Part shown: positions 17,207-26,514 of the stretch, piece by piece | How positions within the stretch are numbered: position 1 is the stretch's first letter | Layout: each line of letters starts with the position of its first letter | From: Syntrophomonadaceae bacterium | GTDB taxonomy: Bacteria > Bacillota > Dethiobacteria > DTU022 | Reading direction: 5' to 3' | Assembly (NCBI GenBank): GCA_007129055.1 | Contig: SKWE01000069.1 | Span: 1-51,611, forward strand | Length of the DNA: 51,611 bases | Translations under genes and position numbers: made by a program | Notes under the pieces: model-generated | What the model was told of the DNA's origin: nothing | Database searches by the model: none | What the model saw: the letters and a program-made list of their open reading frames with translations, nothing else

Positions 17207-19354
17207 ATGCATACAAACAGTATGGAGTTAAACGGAAAGACTTTATCAATGGAAACGGGCAGACTTGCTAAACAGGCAAGCGGAGCTGTTCTGTTGCGTT
17301 ATGGTGATACAATGGCCCTTGTCACAGCAACTGTATCTGACGAAGCGAGGGAGGGCGTTGATTTCTTCCCGATGACAGTGGATTATGAAGAGCGCCTTTA
17401 CGCTGTTGGCCGCATACCCGGGGGGTTTATAAAAAGAGAAGGAAGGCCGACCGAAAGAGCAATCCTGGGCTGCCGGTTAACCGATCGCTCATTGCGTCCA
17501 CTGTTTCCGAAAGGCTTCCGGAATTCAGTTCACATAGTTACTACCGTATTGTCAATGGATCAGGATTGCCCGCCTGAAACACTATCAATTATTGGTGCTT
17601 CTGCTGCGCTATCAATATCTAAAATACCTTTTAACGGCCCTATAGGGGCTGTAGTAGTAGGATTGATCGACGGTAAACCGGTTGTAAACCCGGACCAGGA
17701 GCAGGCCCAGAAAAGTGATCTCCATCTAATGTTAGCTGGCACAAAAGACGCAGTTATGATGGTGGAAGCAGGCGCGCAGGAAATAAGCAAGGAAGATGTC
17801 TTAAGCTGTATAGAGGCTGGACATGATGTAATAAAAGATATTGTGAGCCAACAGGAAAAAATGGTTTTAGAAGTTGGGGTAGAAAAAATGGAAGTTAAGA
17901 TAGATGAGCTTCCTGAAGAACTTGTCCGGGAGGTTGAACCTTATGCCCGGAAAGAAGTTGCAAACGCGCTTGGCATTGCTGACAAGCAGGAGAGGGAAGA
18001 TAAGCTTTCTGCTATCAAGAAAGATATTATAGAGCAGTACATTGAAAAATTCCCCGAAGAAGAAAAAACTATCGGAAAAGTCTACGAAGACGTATTGAAA
18101 GATTCGATGCGCAAAAAAATCATCACTGAAGGGATCAGGGCTGATGGGCGTAATCCACAAGAGATACGGCCTATTACCTGTGAAATATCATCCCTTCCAA
18201 GAACACATGGTTCAGCTATATTTACCAGGGGTCAAACCCAGGTGTTAAATATCTGTACATTATCTGCCTTAAGAGATATGCAGATGTTGGATGGGCTCGG
18301 CCTTGAAGAATCAAAAAGATTCATACACCACTACAATTTTCCACCTTATAGCGTGGGAGAAACAGGCTTTATGCGCGGGCCCGGCAGGCGCGAAATAGGG
18401 CACGGTGCGCTGGCAGAGAAAGCGCTTGAACCTGTTGTTCCATCCGAGGACGAGTTTCCTTATACAATTCGCCTGGTTTCGGAAGTATTAGAATCAAACG
18501 GTTCAACTTCAATGGCCAGCGTATGTTCAGGATCGCTGGCAATGATGGATACGGGAATACCCCTTAAAGCTCCGGTTGCGGGCATTGCAATGGGGTTAAT
18601 CAAGGAAGAAGACCAGGTTGTAGTATTATCAGATATCCAGGGTCTTGAAGATTTTCTCGGTGACATGGATTTTAAAATAGCCGGTACTGAAAAAGGTATA
18701 ACAGCTATTCAAATGGATATAAAGATCCAGGGGCTTTCAAGGGAAATACTGGAAGAAGCTCTGCAGCATGCAGATGAAGGCTATAAGTATATTTTAAATA
18801 TTATGAATCAGACTATTGAAAAACCGCGGGCCGAATTATCACCCCACGCGCCGCGGATGATCAGGATGCAGATCGATATCGATAAAATAAGGGATGTTAT
18901 AGGGCCCGGCGGTAGGATGATTAATAAGATAATTGCCGAAACCGGTGCGGGTATTGATATTGAACCGGATGGCAGGATATTTATCGCTGCAGTTGATCCC
19001 GAAGGTGGAAAGAAAGCCCAGGAAATGATTGCAGCCCTGGTTCAAGATGTTGAGCCAGGCAAAGTTTATAAAGGAACTGTAAAACGGGTTGAACGGTATG
19101 GAGCCTTCGTAGAAGTTTTACCGGGAAAAGAAGGCTTGCTTCATATTTCTCACCTCGATCATGTACGGGTTAACAAAACTGAAGACGTGGTTAACCTTGG
19201 CGATGAGATTGAAGTAAAAGTTCTTGATATTGATGACAAAGGACGAATCAACCTTTCCAGAAAAGCATTGCTGGAAAAGCCCGAAGGCTTTGTAGAGAGA
19301 AATGAAAGAAGTGACAGAAATGACAGGGGTGGGCCGAGGAATCGTAATCGGTAG
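17207..19354 (+). CDS. pnp: Polyribonucleotide nucleotidyltransferase (PNPase)
   Basis: Trimeric phosphorolytic 3'-to-5' exoribonuclease. Two RNase PH-like domains (about 1-210 and 310-535; motifs FFPMTVDYEE, GRIPGGFIKREGRP, SDIQGLEDFLGDMDFK) flank a helical domain. A KH domain (IGPGGRMINKIIAETG, near residue 565) and an S1 domain (near 625-695, GAFVEVLPGKEGLLHIS) follow. The 715-residue length is standard, and the C-terminus is a short Arg/Asn/Asp-rich tail. AGGAGGAG precedes the ATG. Confidence 0.98.
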   Translation: MHTNSMELNGKTLSMETGRLAKQASGAVLLRYGDTMALVTATVSDEAREGVDFFPMTVDYEERLYAVGRIPGGFIKREGRPTERAILGCRLTDRSLRPLFPKGFRNSVHIVTTVLSMDQDCPPETLSIIGASAALSISKIPFNGPIGAVVVGLIDGKPVVNPDQEQAQKSDLHLMLAGTKDAVMMVEAGAQEISKEDVLSCIEAGHDVIKDIVSQQEKMVLEVGVEKMEVKIDELPEELVREVEPYARKEVANALGIADKQEREDKLSAIKKDIIEQYIEKFPEEEKTIGKVYEDVLKDSMRKKIITEGIRADGRNPQEIRPITCEISSLPRTHGSAIFTRGQTQVLNICTLSALRDMQMLDGLGLEESKRFIHHYNFPPYSVGETGFMRGPGRREIGHGALAEKALEPVVPSEDEFPYTIRLVSEVLESNGSTSMASVCSGSLAMMDTGIPLKAPVAGIAMGLIKEEDQVVVLSDIQGLEDFLGDMDFKIAGTEKGITAIQMDIKIQGLSREILEEALQHADEGYKYILNIMNQTIEKPRAELSPHAPRMIRMQIDIDKIRDVIGPGGRMINKIIAETGAGIDIEPDGRIFIAAVDPEGGKKAQEMIAALVQDVEPGKVYKGTVKRVERYGAFVEVLPGKEGLLHISHLDHVRVNKTEDVVNLGDEIEVKVLDIDDKGRINLSRKALLEKPEGFVERNERSDRNDRGGPRNRNR

Positions 19355-19420
19355 CAATTAGCAACTAAATTCAGGTATATAAAGGATGGAGCAGATATAA
19401 TTTTACCGGGGAGGTTAAAT

Positions 19421-19873
19421 GTGTCCTGGGTTAATGTAGATTTGCCAATAAAGCGAGCCGCGTGGGCTAAAGATATTCAACTGCCCTGTTATATGACAAA
19501 TGGCGCTGCGGGTATGGATTTGCATGCAGCTGTGGAAAGTGAAATAGAAGTGGCCTCTGGACAAGTTGTTCTTGTTCCCACTGGTCTTTATACAGCAGTT
19601 CCAGAAGGCCATGAGCTTCAAATCAGACCCCGCAGTGGTTTAGCCCTTAAGAATGGTATCGGTATATTAAATTCACCCGGGACGATTGACTCAGATTACC
19701 GGGGGGAAATAAAAATAATTATCATAAACATGGGTCAGGAGAAATTTATAATAAAACGTAATGACCGGATAGCCCAGGCGGTTTTATCGCCAGTTTCAAA
19801 GGCAGTTATAAAAGAAGTAAATGACCTGCCGCCAACTGAAAGAAGTGGTGGCGGATTTGGGCATACCGGATAA
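19421..19873 (+). CDS. dut: dUTP diphosphatase
   Basis: Trimeric enzyme that hydrolyses dUTP to dUMP, keeping uracil out of DNA and feeding dTMP synthesis. All five dUTPase motifs are visible: AAGMDLHAA, RPRSGLALK, GTIDSDYRGEI, RIAQAVL and the C-terminal RSGGGFGHTG. It has 150 residues. GGGGAGG at 19408-19414 supports the GTG at 19421. The M16-peptidase gene often found after pnp in Bacillota is not present here. Confidence 0.96.
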   Translation: MSWVNVDLPIKRAAWAKDIQLPCYMTNGAAGMDLHAAVESEIEVASGQVVLVPTGLYTAVPEGHELQIRPRSGLALKNGIGILNSPGTIDSDYRGEIKIIIINMGQEKFIIKRNDRIAQAVLSPVSKAVIKEVNDLPPTERSGGGFGHTG

Positions 19874-19885
19874 CGGAGGTTTATT

Positions 19886-21574
19886 TTGTCAAAAAAGAAG
19901 AATAATAAAACGCTACAGCTTATTCCGCTTGGCGGAGTAGGTGAAATAGGAAAAAATATGTTTGTTTTAAAATATGGCCAGGATTGTATAGTAATGGATG
20001 CCGGGCTTAAGTTTCCCGATGAATCTATGTTGGGAATAGATATTGTTATACCCGACATATCTTATTTGCAGGATCAGAAACTGAATATACTGGGTATTAT
20101 TCTAACACACGGCCATGAAGACCACATTGGCGCGCTGCCATATATTATGGACGAGATTGATGCCCCTATATACGGAACACGATTAACTCTTGGCCTGGTA
20201 AGGGCTAAATTTATGGAGCATCCAGGCGCAAATATTGAGATGCGCGAAATAAACCCGGAGCAGGATCTGGTACTCTCTGATAACTTTAAACTTGAATTCT
20301 TCCGGACTAACCACAGCATACCTGATTCTGTAGGAGTAGCTGTAGTAACACCGGAAGGCATTATTGTTTATACAAGTGATTTTAAGTTTGATCAAACTCC
20401 CGTTGACGGTAGAATCACAGACTACTTTAAACTTGCTGAACTTGGAAGACGGGGTGTGATAGCCGCTTTGTTGGATTCAACTAATGCGGACCGTCCAGGT
20501 TATACGCTCTCAGAAAAAGAGGTTGGCGATTCAATAAATGAAATTTTCAGGCTTTCACGCAGCCGGATAATTTTAGCTACTTTTGCCTCAAATATTCACC
20601 GGATTCAGCAGGTTGTCGATGCGGCTGTCCGCTATGACCGGAAAATTGGAATAGTTGGTCGCAGTATAGTGAACTCGGTTGAAATTTCTACAGAATTGGG
20701 TTACCTCAAAATACCGAAAGAAATTATTGTTGATATTGACAAGATTAAAGATGTGCCACATGAAAAAATGGCAGTAATAACTACCGGCAGCCAGGGAGAA
20801 CCTATGTCGGCTTTAACCAGAATATCCAAGTCAGAACACAGGCAGGTTGAGATATTTCCCGGCGATACCGTTATTATTGCGGCAACACCAATACCCGGGA
20901 ATGAAAAACTGGTTTCCAGGACCGTGAACAACCTATTCCAGCTTAAGGCAGATGTTATTTATCGACCTATATCCGGTGTTCATGTTTCCGGCCATGGTAG
21001 TGAAGAAGAAATTAAACTGATGATCAATCTATTAAGGCCTGATTATCTAATCCCTGTTCACGGGGAATACCGTCAGCAGGCTTACTGTTCTAAGATAGCT
21101 CAAAAGCTTGGTATTAAAGAGGAAAATGTTTTCCTGGTTAAACCGGGAAACGTAATGGAATTTAGTGACGGTAAAGGCCGGCAAGCAGGTTCTGTTTCAG
21201 CAGGAAGAGTCCTGGTGGATGGATTTGGAGTTGGAGATGTTGGTGAAGTTGTAATCAGGGATCGCCAGATGCTGTCCGAAGACGGTATTGTAATTGTTGT
21301 ATTAGCGGTTGATCAGGATAACGGCGTCGTTATGGCCGGGCCTGAAATAATAACCAGGGGGTTTGTTTATGTCCGGGAATCTGTAGATCTTCTGGAAGAA
21401 GCAAAGGTAGCCCTGACTAAGACAATTGATAAAATTAACAGCGATCAGTTACAGGAATGGAATAAAGTTAAAGCAAAAGTAAGGGATGCGGCTTCTTCTT
21501 TTTTCTATGAGCATACCGGTAGGCGGCCGATGATAATGCCAATTGTTATCGACGTATCGAATGAGCATAAGTAA
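19886..21574 (+). CDS. rnj: Ribonuclease J
   Basis: Metallo-beta-lactamase/beta-CASP nuclease with 5'-to-3' exonuclease and endonuclease activity, central to mRNA turnover in Bacillota. The zinc motif HGHEDH is at residues 75-80. The beta-CASP region includes TTGSQGEPMSAL and SGHGSEEE, and a C-terminal domain follows. The length (562) fits RNase J1/J2. The TTG at 19886 follows GGAGG. It starts 12 bases after dut. Together with pnp and rny, three major RNases are encoded in this window. Confidence 0.96.
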   Translation: MSKKKNNKTLQLIPLGGVGEIGKNMFVLKYGQDCIVMDAGLKFPDESMLGIDIVIPDISYLQDQKLNILGIILTHGHEDHIGALPYIMDEIDAPIYGTRLTLGLVRAKFMEHPGANIEMREINPEQDLVLSDNFKLEFFRTNHSIPDSVGVAVVTPEGIIVYTSDFKFDQTPVDGRITDYFKLAELGRRGVIAALLDSTNADRPGYTLSEKEVGDSINEIFRLSRSRIILATFASNIHRIQQVVDAAVRYDRKIGIVGRSIVNSVEISTELGYLKIPKEIIVDIDKIKDVPHEKMAVITTGSQGEPMSALTRISKSEHRQVEIFPGDTVIIAATPIPGNEKLVSRTVNNLFQLKADVIYRPISGVHVSGHGSEEEIKLMINLLRPDYLIPVHGEYRQQAYCSKIAQKLGIKEENVFLVKPGNVMEFSDGKGRQAGSVSAGRVLVDGFGVGDVGEVVIRDRQMLSEDGIVIVVLAVDQDNGVVMAGPEIITRGFVYVRESVDLLEEAKVALTKTIDKINSDQLQEWNKVKAKVRDAASSFFYEHTGRRPMIMPIVIDVSNEHK

Positions 21575-21664
21575 ATAACCGGGTTATGACAATGGTTGCC
21601 TGCACTGGATATATACTCAAGGTATGATGTGATTAACATGTTCGAAGCAAAACACGAAGCATTG

Positions 21665-21701
21665 CGGGCCGGTATTTAACTCTGTTGATTATACCGGCCC
21701 G
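21665..21701 (+). terminator. Strong hairpin after rnj, probable terminator
   Basis: CGGGCCGGTAT (21665-21675) pairs perfectly with ATACCGGCCCG (21691-21701) around a 15-base loop. No clear T-run follows (GATTCAATTA), so termination may be partial. It is the only strong structure in the gap at 21575-21807; the remainder is AT-rich with a possible TTGATG -35 at 21756 but no matching -10. Confidence 0.5.
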
Positions 21702-21807
21702 ATTCAATTAAACATCTGATGAAACAATACTCGTAAGCCAATGAATAAGATATTCTTGATGCAATGATATATTATCTGTTAGATAAAATACTGTAAAGAA
21801 AGGAAAT

Positions 21808-22695
21808 ATGTCGTTGAAAAGTTATAAATTCATTGTTAATCCAGTTGCCGGAGCCGGAAAAGCTTATTCTCTATTACCCAGGTTAAAAGAAATAATGAAA
21901 GAATCAGGAATAGATTATGATATATATGAAACCCGCGAACCACGGGATGCAATCGAATCAGCAAGGACAGCTGCCAAAGAAGGTTATGATATTGTTGTGG
22001 CAGTAGGTGGCGACGGAACGGTAAATGAAGTGCTAAACGGAATAGTTGGCACGAAAGCAACCCTCGCTGTAATACACGGGGGAAAGGGAAATGATTTTGC
22101 TACCGCCGTTAATATGCCAACTGAAATTAACCCTGCATGCAAAGCACTTATTGATGCTAACATCAGATCTATAGATCTCGGAAAAGTAATGGATCGCTAT
22201 TTTATAAATTCTGTAGGTATTGGTTTTGATGCAGCTGTAGCAGAGAGGGTTAACAGGGGTGTAAAACCCTTTAAAGGGGTTTCAGCTTACATTTATGCAG
22301 TTTTGGAAATGCTGATATCCTATCAAACAACTGATATGGAAGTGGACCTTGGAGATGGAGCTTTTGCCTGTCACCCCACACTGGTGGCAGTAGGTATAGG
22401 ACAGGCATATGGTGGCGGAATGAGAATTTTGCCGGACGCAATCCAGGATGATGGCTTGTTTGATGTCTGTATACTGGATAAAATGAAAAAACCATTTATG
22501 CTTTATCATTTTCCCAAGGTATTTAAAGGAAAGCTTAAACACTTAGAAGAATCAAATATGTTTCGGGCCCGGGAAATAAAAATTAAGCTAAACGAAGCAA
22601 GACCCATGCACCTGGAAGGAGAAATACTAAGAGGCGATTACATGCACTTCACAATTGAGGAAAAGGCGATGCCGGTAATCTTTGGACCGGGGTAA
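21808..22695 (+). CDS. YegS/DagK-type lipid kinase
   Basis: Diacylglycerol-kinase catalytic-domain protein (295 residues). It has the NPVAGAGKA start, the nucleotide-binding GGDGT at residues 67-71 followed by VNEVLNGI, and GGKGNDFA. It most likely phosphorylates diacylglycerol or a related lipid at the inner face of the membrane, recycling lipid released in wall-polymer synthesis. The exact substrate cannot be told from sequence; homologues act on diacylglycerol, sphingolipids or undecaprenol. AAAGGAAA precedes the ATG. It stands apart from rnj and from ftsK, which has its own promoter. Confidence 0.88.
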   Translation: MSLKSYKFIVNPVAGAGKAYSLLPRLKEIMKESGIDYDIYETREPRDAIESARTAAKEGYDIVVAVGGDGTVNEVLNGIVGTKATLAVIHGGKGNDFATAVNMPTEINPACKALIDANIRSIDLGKVMDRYFINSVGIGFDAAVAERVNRGVKPFKGVSAYIYAVLEMLISYQTTDMEVDLGDGAFACHPTLVAVGIGQAYGGGMRILPDAIQDDGLFDVCILDKMKKPFMLYHFPKVFKGKLKHLEESNMFRAREIKIKLNEARPMHLEGEILRGDYMHFTIEEKAMPVIFGPG

Positions 22696-22704
22696 TCGCG
22701 GCGC

Positions 22705-22733
22705 TTTACAAAAAAGAACATATGTTTTATAAT
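22705..22733 (+). promoter_or_regulatory. Sigma-A promoter of ftsK
   Basis: TTTACA (22705-22710) and TATAAT (22728-22733) are exactly 17 bases apart. Transcription would start near 22740, just upstream of the AGGTGGG ribosome site at 22751-22757. This is among the best promoters in the window, and its spacer carries a LexA-like dyad. Confidence 0.8.
22715..22728 (+). promoter_or_regulatory. Candidate LexA (DinR) operator in the ftsK promoter
   Basis: The site reads AGAACATATGTTTT. It matches the Bacillus LexA/DinR consensus CGAACRNRYGTTYC at 12 of 14 positions, missing only the two outermost bases, and contains the perfect dyad AACATATGTT. It fills the spacer between -35 and -10, where repressor binding would block polymerase. 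lexA itself is in this window at 44804. Confidence 0.55.
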
Positions 22734-22763
22734 TGGTTAAACTTAATAATAGGTGGGTAATAA

Positions 22764-25100
22764 TTGGGAAGAAAGCGCAAAAAAGGCTTAAACAAAGCGA
22801 TGCGGCACCAGGTTAAAGGTATATTGATTCTTGCCCTGGCCCTATTTTGTTTTGTAGGCCTGTATTATACAGAGCAGGCTGGCGGTGCAGGGCACCTTGT
22901 TAACCGGTTTTTGCGTATGGTGGCTGGTAATGCGGCAGTGGCTTTACCTTTAATTATAAGTTTTTACGGAATAAGAATGGTAATACCAAGTAAAAAAGCA
23001 ATTGTAACCACCCGCCTGGCAGGCTTTTACCTACTCCTTGTATCGGCAATAATCTGGATGCACTTAAACCTGCTTATTGATATTGCCTCTTCTATACCTG
23101 GGGAAGGACTGTTCAGTGAAAGCATAGCCCGTGGCTTAAACCTGGAGGGTGGAGGGTTAATTGGCGGGCTTTTTGCCGCACTACTTATTTACTTACTTGG
23201 CCCACTGGGAAGTAGAATTATCGTAGTAACCTGCTTTATCATATCTGCGGTATTAATCCTAAATATTTCCCTCAGCATTTACTATAAAGCATTTTTAAAA
23301 ACCTTAAGAAAACTAACGAAGGGTTTTAGCTTTCTGTACTATGGCATAATAAAAATATTTAAATCATCATTCATATATTTACATGATAGCATTAGAAATT
23401 TGGTAAAAGAAAACAGGGAAAAACCTAAAGATGAAATACAGACCCCGGATGAAATAGGCGCACCTGGTACTGTAAATAACAACGATCCTGCCCCGATAAT
23501 ATCCGACGAAGTTGAAAAATCAGAACTGGAAAACTTTCATGCCAGCAGTAAAGATTACAGTAAAGAGAGTGCAGTCATTATTACTAAGCCTGAGAATAAC
23601 TCCGGTCTGCAAGAGGTTAACGGTCAGGAAAGACTTGAACAGAAAAGCATACCGTTTAGTGATGATTACCTGATTCCATCACTGGAATTGCTCTCACTTC
23701 CGCAGAAAGACCGAACCAACCAACACCAGAAAAGCAGCAAAGAAAGAGCAAAATTGCTTGAAACCACTCTATTAAGTTTTGGGGTGAGGGCAAAGGTAAT
23801 TCATGTTCAATCAGGACCAACGGTTACACGATTTGAAGTCCAACCCGAAGCAGGTGTGAAAGTGAGCAAGATTATTTCATTATCAGATGATCTCGCTCTT
23901 AACCTTGCAGCCCCGCTGGTGAGAATTGAAGCTCCAATTCCAGGTAAAGCAGCGCTGGGGATAGAAGTGCCAAATAAAGTTATTGATCTCGTAAACCTGC
24001 GCGAGGTAATAGAAGAAACAGCATACACTTGCAGCTCCTCAGAGCTTACTATCGGACTGGGAAAAGACATTACCGGAGATCCTGTAATAGCTGACCTGGC
24101 AAAAATGCCCCACCTGTTAATCGCCGGGGCAACCGGGGCAGGGAAAAGTGTATGCCTGAATACAATCATAACAAGCATCCTTTATAAGGCTGGCCCGGAA
24201 AAAGTTCGTTTTTTAATGATCGATCCAAAAGTAGTAGAACTGAGTGTATATAACGGAATACCGCACCTTTTAATGCCAGTCCTGACAGATCCGCGAAAAG
24301 CGGCGTTGGCTTTACGGAATATGGTTCGTGAAATGGGCCGCCGTTACGACTTATTCGCTGAATTGGAAGTTCGTGATATATCTACTTATAATGAAATGTC
24401 ACTAAAAGACAGTGACTTGGAAAAACTTCCTTATATTGTTGTCATTATAGACGAGCTTGCTGATTTAATGCTTGTATCACCGGGAGAAGTAGAAGACTCG
24501 ATTGCCCGGCTGGCACAAATGTCGCGGGCTGCAGGTATCCATTTAGTGGTTGCAACACAGCGACCTTCTGTTGATGTTTTGACCGGGATCATTAAGGCAA
24601 ATATTACATCAAGAATTGCCTTTACTGTTTCCTCGCAGTTTGATTCACGGACAATTTTGGACATGTCTGGCGCAGAAAAGCTGCTCGGCAGGGGGGATAT
24701 GCTTTTTTATCCTGTTGGCGCTGTTAAACCTTTCAGGGTCCAGGGAGCTTATATAAGCGAGATCGAGGTTAAGAAAATCACCGATTTCATCAAAGCGCAG
24801 GGTCAGGTAGACTATGAAGATTCCAGCGCTTTTCTTGAAAATAGTGAAGCTGAAAGTGAAGACGAAACAGATGCCCTCTTTGCAGAAGCGGTTGACCTGG
24901 TTGTGCGCACAGGTCAGGCTTCTATTTCATTGTTACAAAGACGCTTTAGAATAGGCTATACAAGGGCTGCCAGGCTGATCGATGATCTTGAGAGACGTGG
25001 CATAGTGGGCCAGTTTGAAGGTAGTAAACCGAGAGAAGTACTGGTAACACAGGAACAGGCAGCACAGATTTGCGAAGATTTTAACACCAGGGAGAATTAG
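22764..25100 (+). CDS. ftsK: FtsK/SpoIIIE family DNA translocase
   Basis: Membrane-anchored ATPase that pumps chromosomal DNA through the division or sporulation septum. The N-terminus has about four membrane helices (residues 15-175), followed by a charged low-complexity linker (about 210-310). The alpha/beta motor has Walker A GATGAGKS near residue 455 and Walker B VVIIDELADLM, and the C-terminal gamma winged helix (LLQRRFRIGYTRAARLIDDL) reads chromosome orientation sequences. At 778 residues it matches SpoIIIE. The start is TTG at 22764. Whether it serves division, sporulation or both is not resolvable here. Confidence 0.95.
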   Translation: MGRKRKKGLNKAMRHQVKGILILALALFCFVGLYYTEQAGGAGHLVNRFLRMVAGNAAVALPLIISFYGIRMVIPSKKAIVTTRLAGFYLLLVSAIIWMHLNLLIDIASSIPGEGLFSESIARGLNLEGGGLIGGLFAALLIYLLGPLGSRIIVVTCFIISAVLILNISLSIYYKAFLKTLRKLTKGFSFLYYGIIKIFKSSFIYLHDSIRNLVKENREKPKDEIQTPDEIGAPGTVNNNDPAPIISDEVEKSELENFHASSKDYSKESAVIITKPENNSGLQEVNGQERLEQKSIPFSDDYLIPSLELLSLPQKDRTNQHQKSSKERAKLLETTLLSFGVRAKVIHVQSGPTVTRFEVQPEAGVKVSKIISLSDDLALNLAAPLVRIEAPIPGKAALGIEVPNKVIDLVNLREVIEETAYTCSSSELTIGLGKDITGDPVIADLAKMPHLLIAGATGAGKSVCLNTIITSILYKAGPEKVRFLMIDPKVVELSVYNGIPHLLMPVLTDPRKAALALRNMVREMGRRYDLFAELEVRDISTYNEMSLKDSDLEKLPYIVVIIDELADLMLVSPGEVEDSIARLAQMSRAAGIHLVVATQRPSVDVLTGIIKANITSRIAFTVSSQFDSRTILDMSGAEKLLGRGDMLFYPVGAVKPFRVQGAYISEIEVKKITDFIKAQGQVDYEDSSAFLENSEAESEDETDALFAEAVDLVVRTGQASISLLQRRFRIGYTRAARLIDDLERRGIVGQFEGSKPREVLVTQEQAAQICEDFNTREN

Positions 25101-25152
25101 GAAAATTAATATATCAAAGCCTCTTTACAAGCTTAATAGCAACAGCCAACTC

Positions 25153-26490
25153 TTGAAAAAAAGTCCTAAAATAGCCGCAGTATCATTAGGATGCGATAAG
25201 AACAGGATAGATACGGAAACGATACTTCATTACCTGGAGAAACGTGGTTGTTCTATAATTGAAGATTACAGAGATGCGGATCTTGTGATTATTAATACCT
25301 GTAGCTTCATAGATGATGCAAGACAAGAATCTATCAATACCCTTTTAAAACTTAGCCAAAGTATTGATCCCAGCAGAACGAAGCTGGTTATGGCCGGCTG
25401 CATGGTTGAAATATACGGCAATAAGTTGATCAGTCAACTGGAAGAACTTAGCGGTGCTATTGGCGTTCACAGTTATAAGCATTTGAATACCTTCCTTAAA
25501 GCACTTCTTGCAGGGAAAAGACTCACGATAAAAAGAAGGCCGGCGAAAAAATACTTTGCTGTTTCAGTAAGGCTTTTAACAGTTTCACCTCATTCCGTAC
25601 CTGTAAAAATAGCGGAAGGATGTGATAATCACTGCAATTACTGCCTGATACCCTGTATTCGCGGAAATTACCGCAGCAGGCCGCCTGAAGATATAGTAAA
25701 GGAGATAGCTTTACTATTGAACAAGGGAACGAGAGAAATATCACTTATTGCCCAGGATACAACTGCATATGGCATGGATAACGAAAACTATCCGGATCTC
25801 ACGGGACTGATCAAGATGATTATGGAGTTGAAACACAATTTCTGGCTGAGAGTGATGTACGCCTATCCATCCAGGATTAATGATAGTTTGATAAATTTAA
25901 TAGCATCCGAAAAAAGAATATGCAACTATTTAGATATCCCGCTACAGCATGTAAATGATCAGGTTTTAAAATATATGGGCCGCGATTACAGCAAAGCCGA
26001 AATATTGATGTTAATAACCAGGCTAAGAGCGATGGTCCCGGGAATTTCGTTGCGAACCACAGTAATGATAGGGCATCCTGGCGAAGATAAAAAGGCTTAT
26101 GACGAGCTAATCAGATTTGCTGGTGAATACCGACTTGAAAACCTTGGCTCTTTTATTTACTCTGCCCAAAAAGGTACAGTTGCTTATGATATGCAGGATA
26201 GTGTGCCTGCAAGGGTTGCAAAAAAGAGACGGCACAATTTAATGACTAAACAAAAAGCAATATCGCGCAGTTTAAACCGGAAATATATTGGGAAGATATA
26301 TCCTGTTTTAATTGATGGTCCGTTCAAAAATGCCGGTAACTGTTATATCGGCAGAACCGCTTTCCAGGCTCCTGAAGTTGATGGAATTGTTGTTGTCAAA
26401 TCACGGAAGCTTTTAAAACCCGGTGAATTTATCAAGGCGAAAATTTGTGCTAACTCAGCCTACAACCTATTAGCTGTGGCAATTATATAG
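25153..26490 (+). CDS. rimO: Ribosomal protein S12 methylthiotransferase RimO
   Basis: Radical-SAM enzyme that adds a methylthio group to an Asp of ribosomal protein S12. The N-terminal UPF0004 domain has SLGCDKNRID, NTCSFIDDA and MAGCMVE, supplying three cysteines for one Fe-S cluster. The radical-SAM cluster motif is Cys157, Cys161 and Cys164 (CDNHCNYC). A C-terminal TRAM domain follows. The SLGCDKNRID start separates it from MiaB. The TTG at 25153 has no visible Shine-Dalgarno, so the start is less certain than the identity. Confidence 0.92.
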   Translation: MKKSPKIAAVSLGCDKNRIDTETILHYLEKRGCSIIEDYRDADLVIINTCSFIDDARQESINTLLKLSQSIDPSRTKLVMAGCMVEIYGNKLISQLEELSGAIGVHSYKHLNTFLKALLAGKRLTIKRRPAKKYFAVSVRLLTVSPHSVPVKIAEGCDNHCNYCLIPCIRGNYRSRPPEDIVKEIALLLNKGTREISLIAQDTTAYGMDNENYPDLTGLIKMIMELKHNFWLRVMYAYPSRINDSLINLIASEKRICNYLDIPLQHVNDQVLKYMGRDYSKAEILMLITRLRAMVPGISLRTTVMIGHPGEDKKAYDELIRFAGEYRLENLGSFIYSAQKGTVAYDMQDSVPARVAKKRRHNLMTKQKAISRSLNRKYIGKIYPVLIDGPFKNAGNCYIGRTAFQAPEVDGIVVVKSRKLLKPGEFIKAKICANSAYNLLAVAII

Positions 26491-26514
26491 AACAAAAGGT
26501 TTGGAGGTAATACA

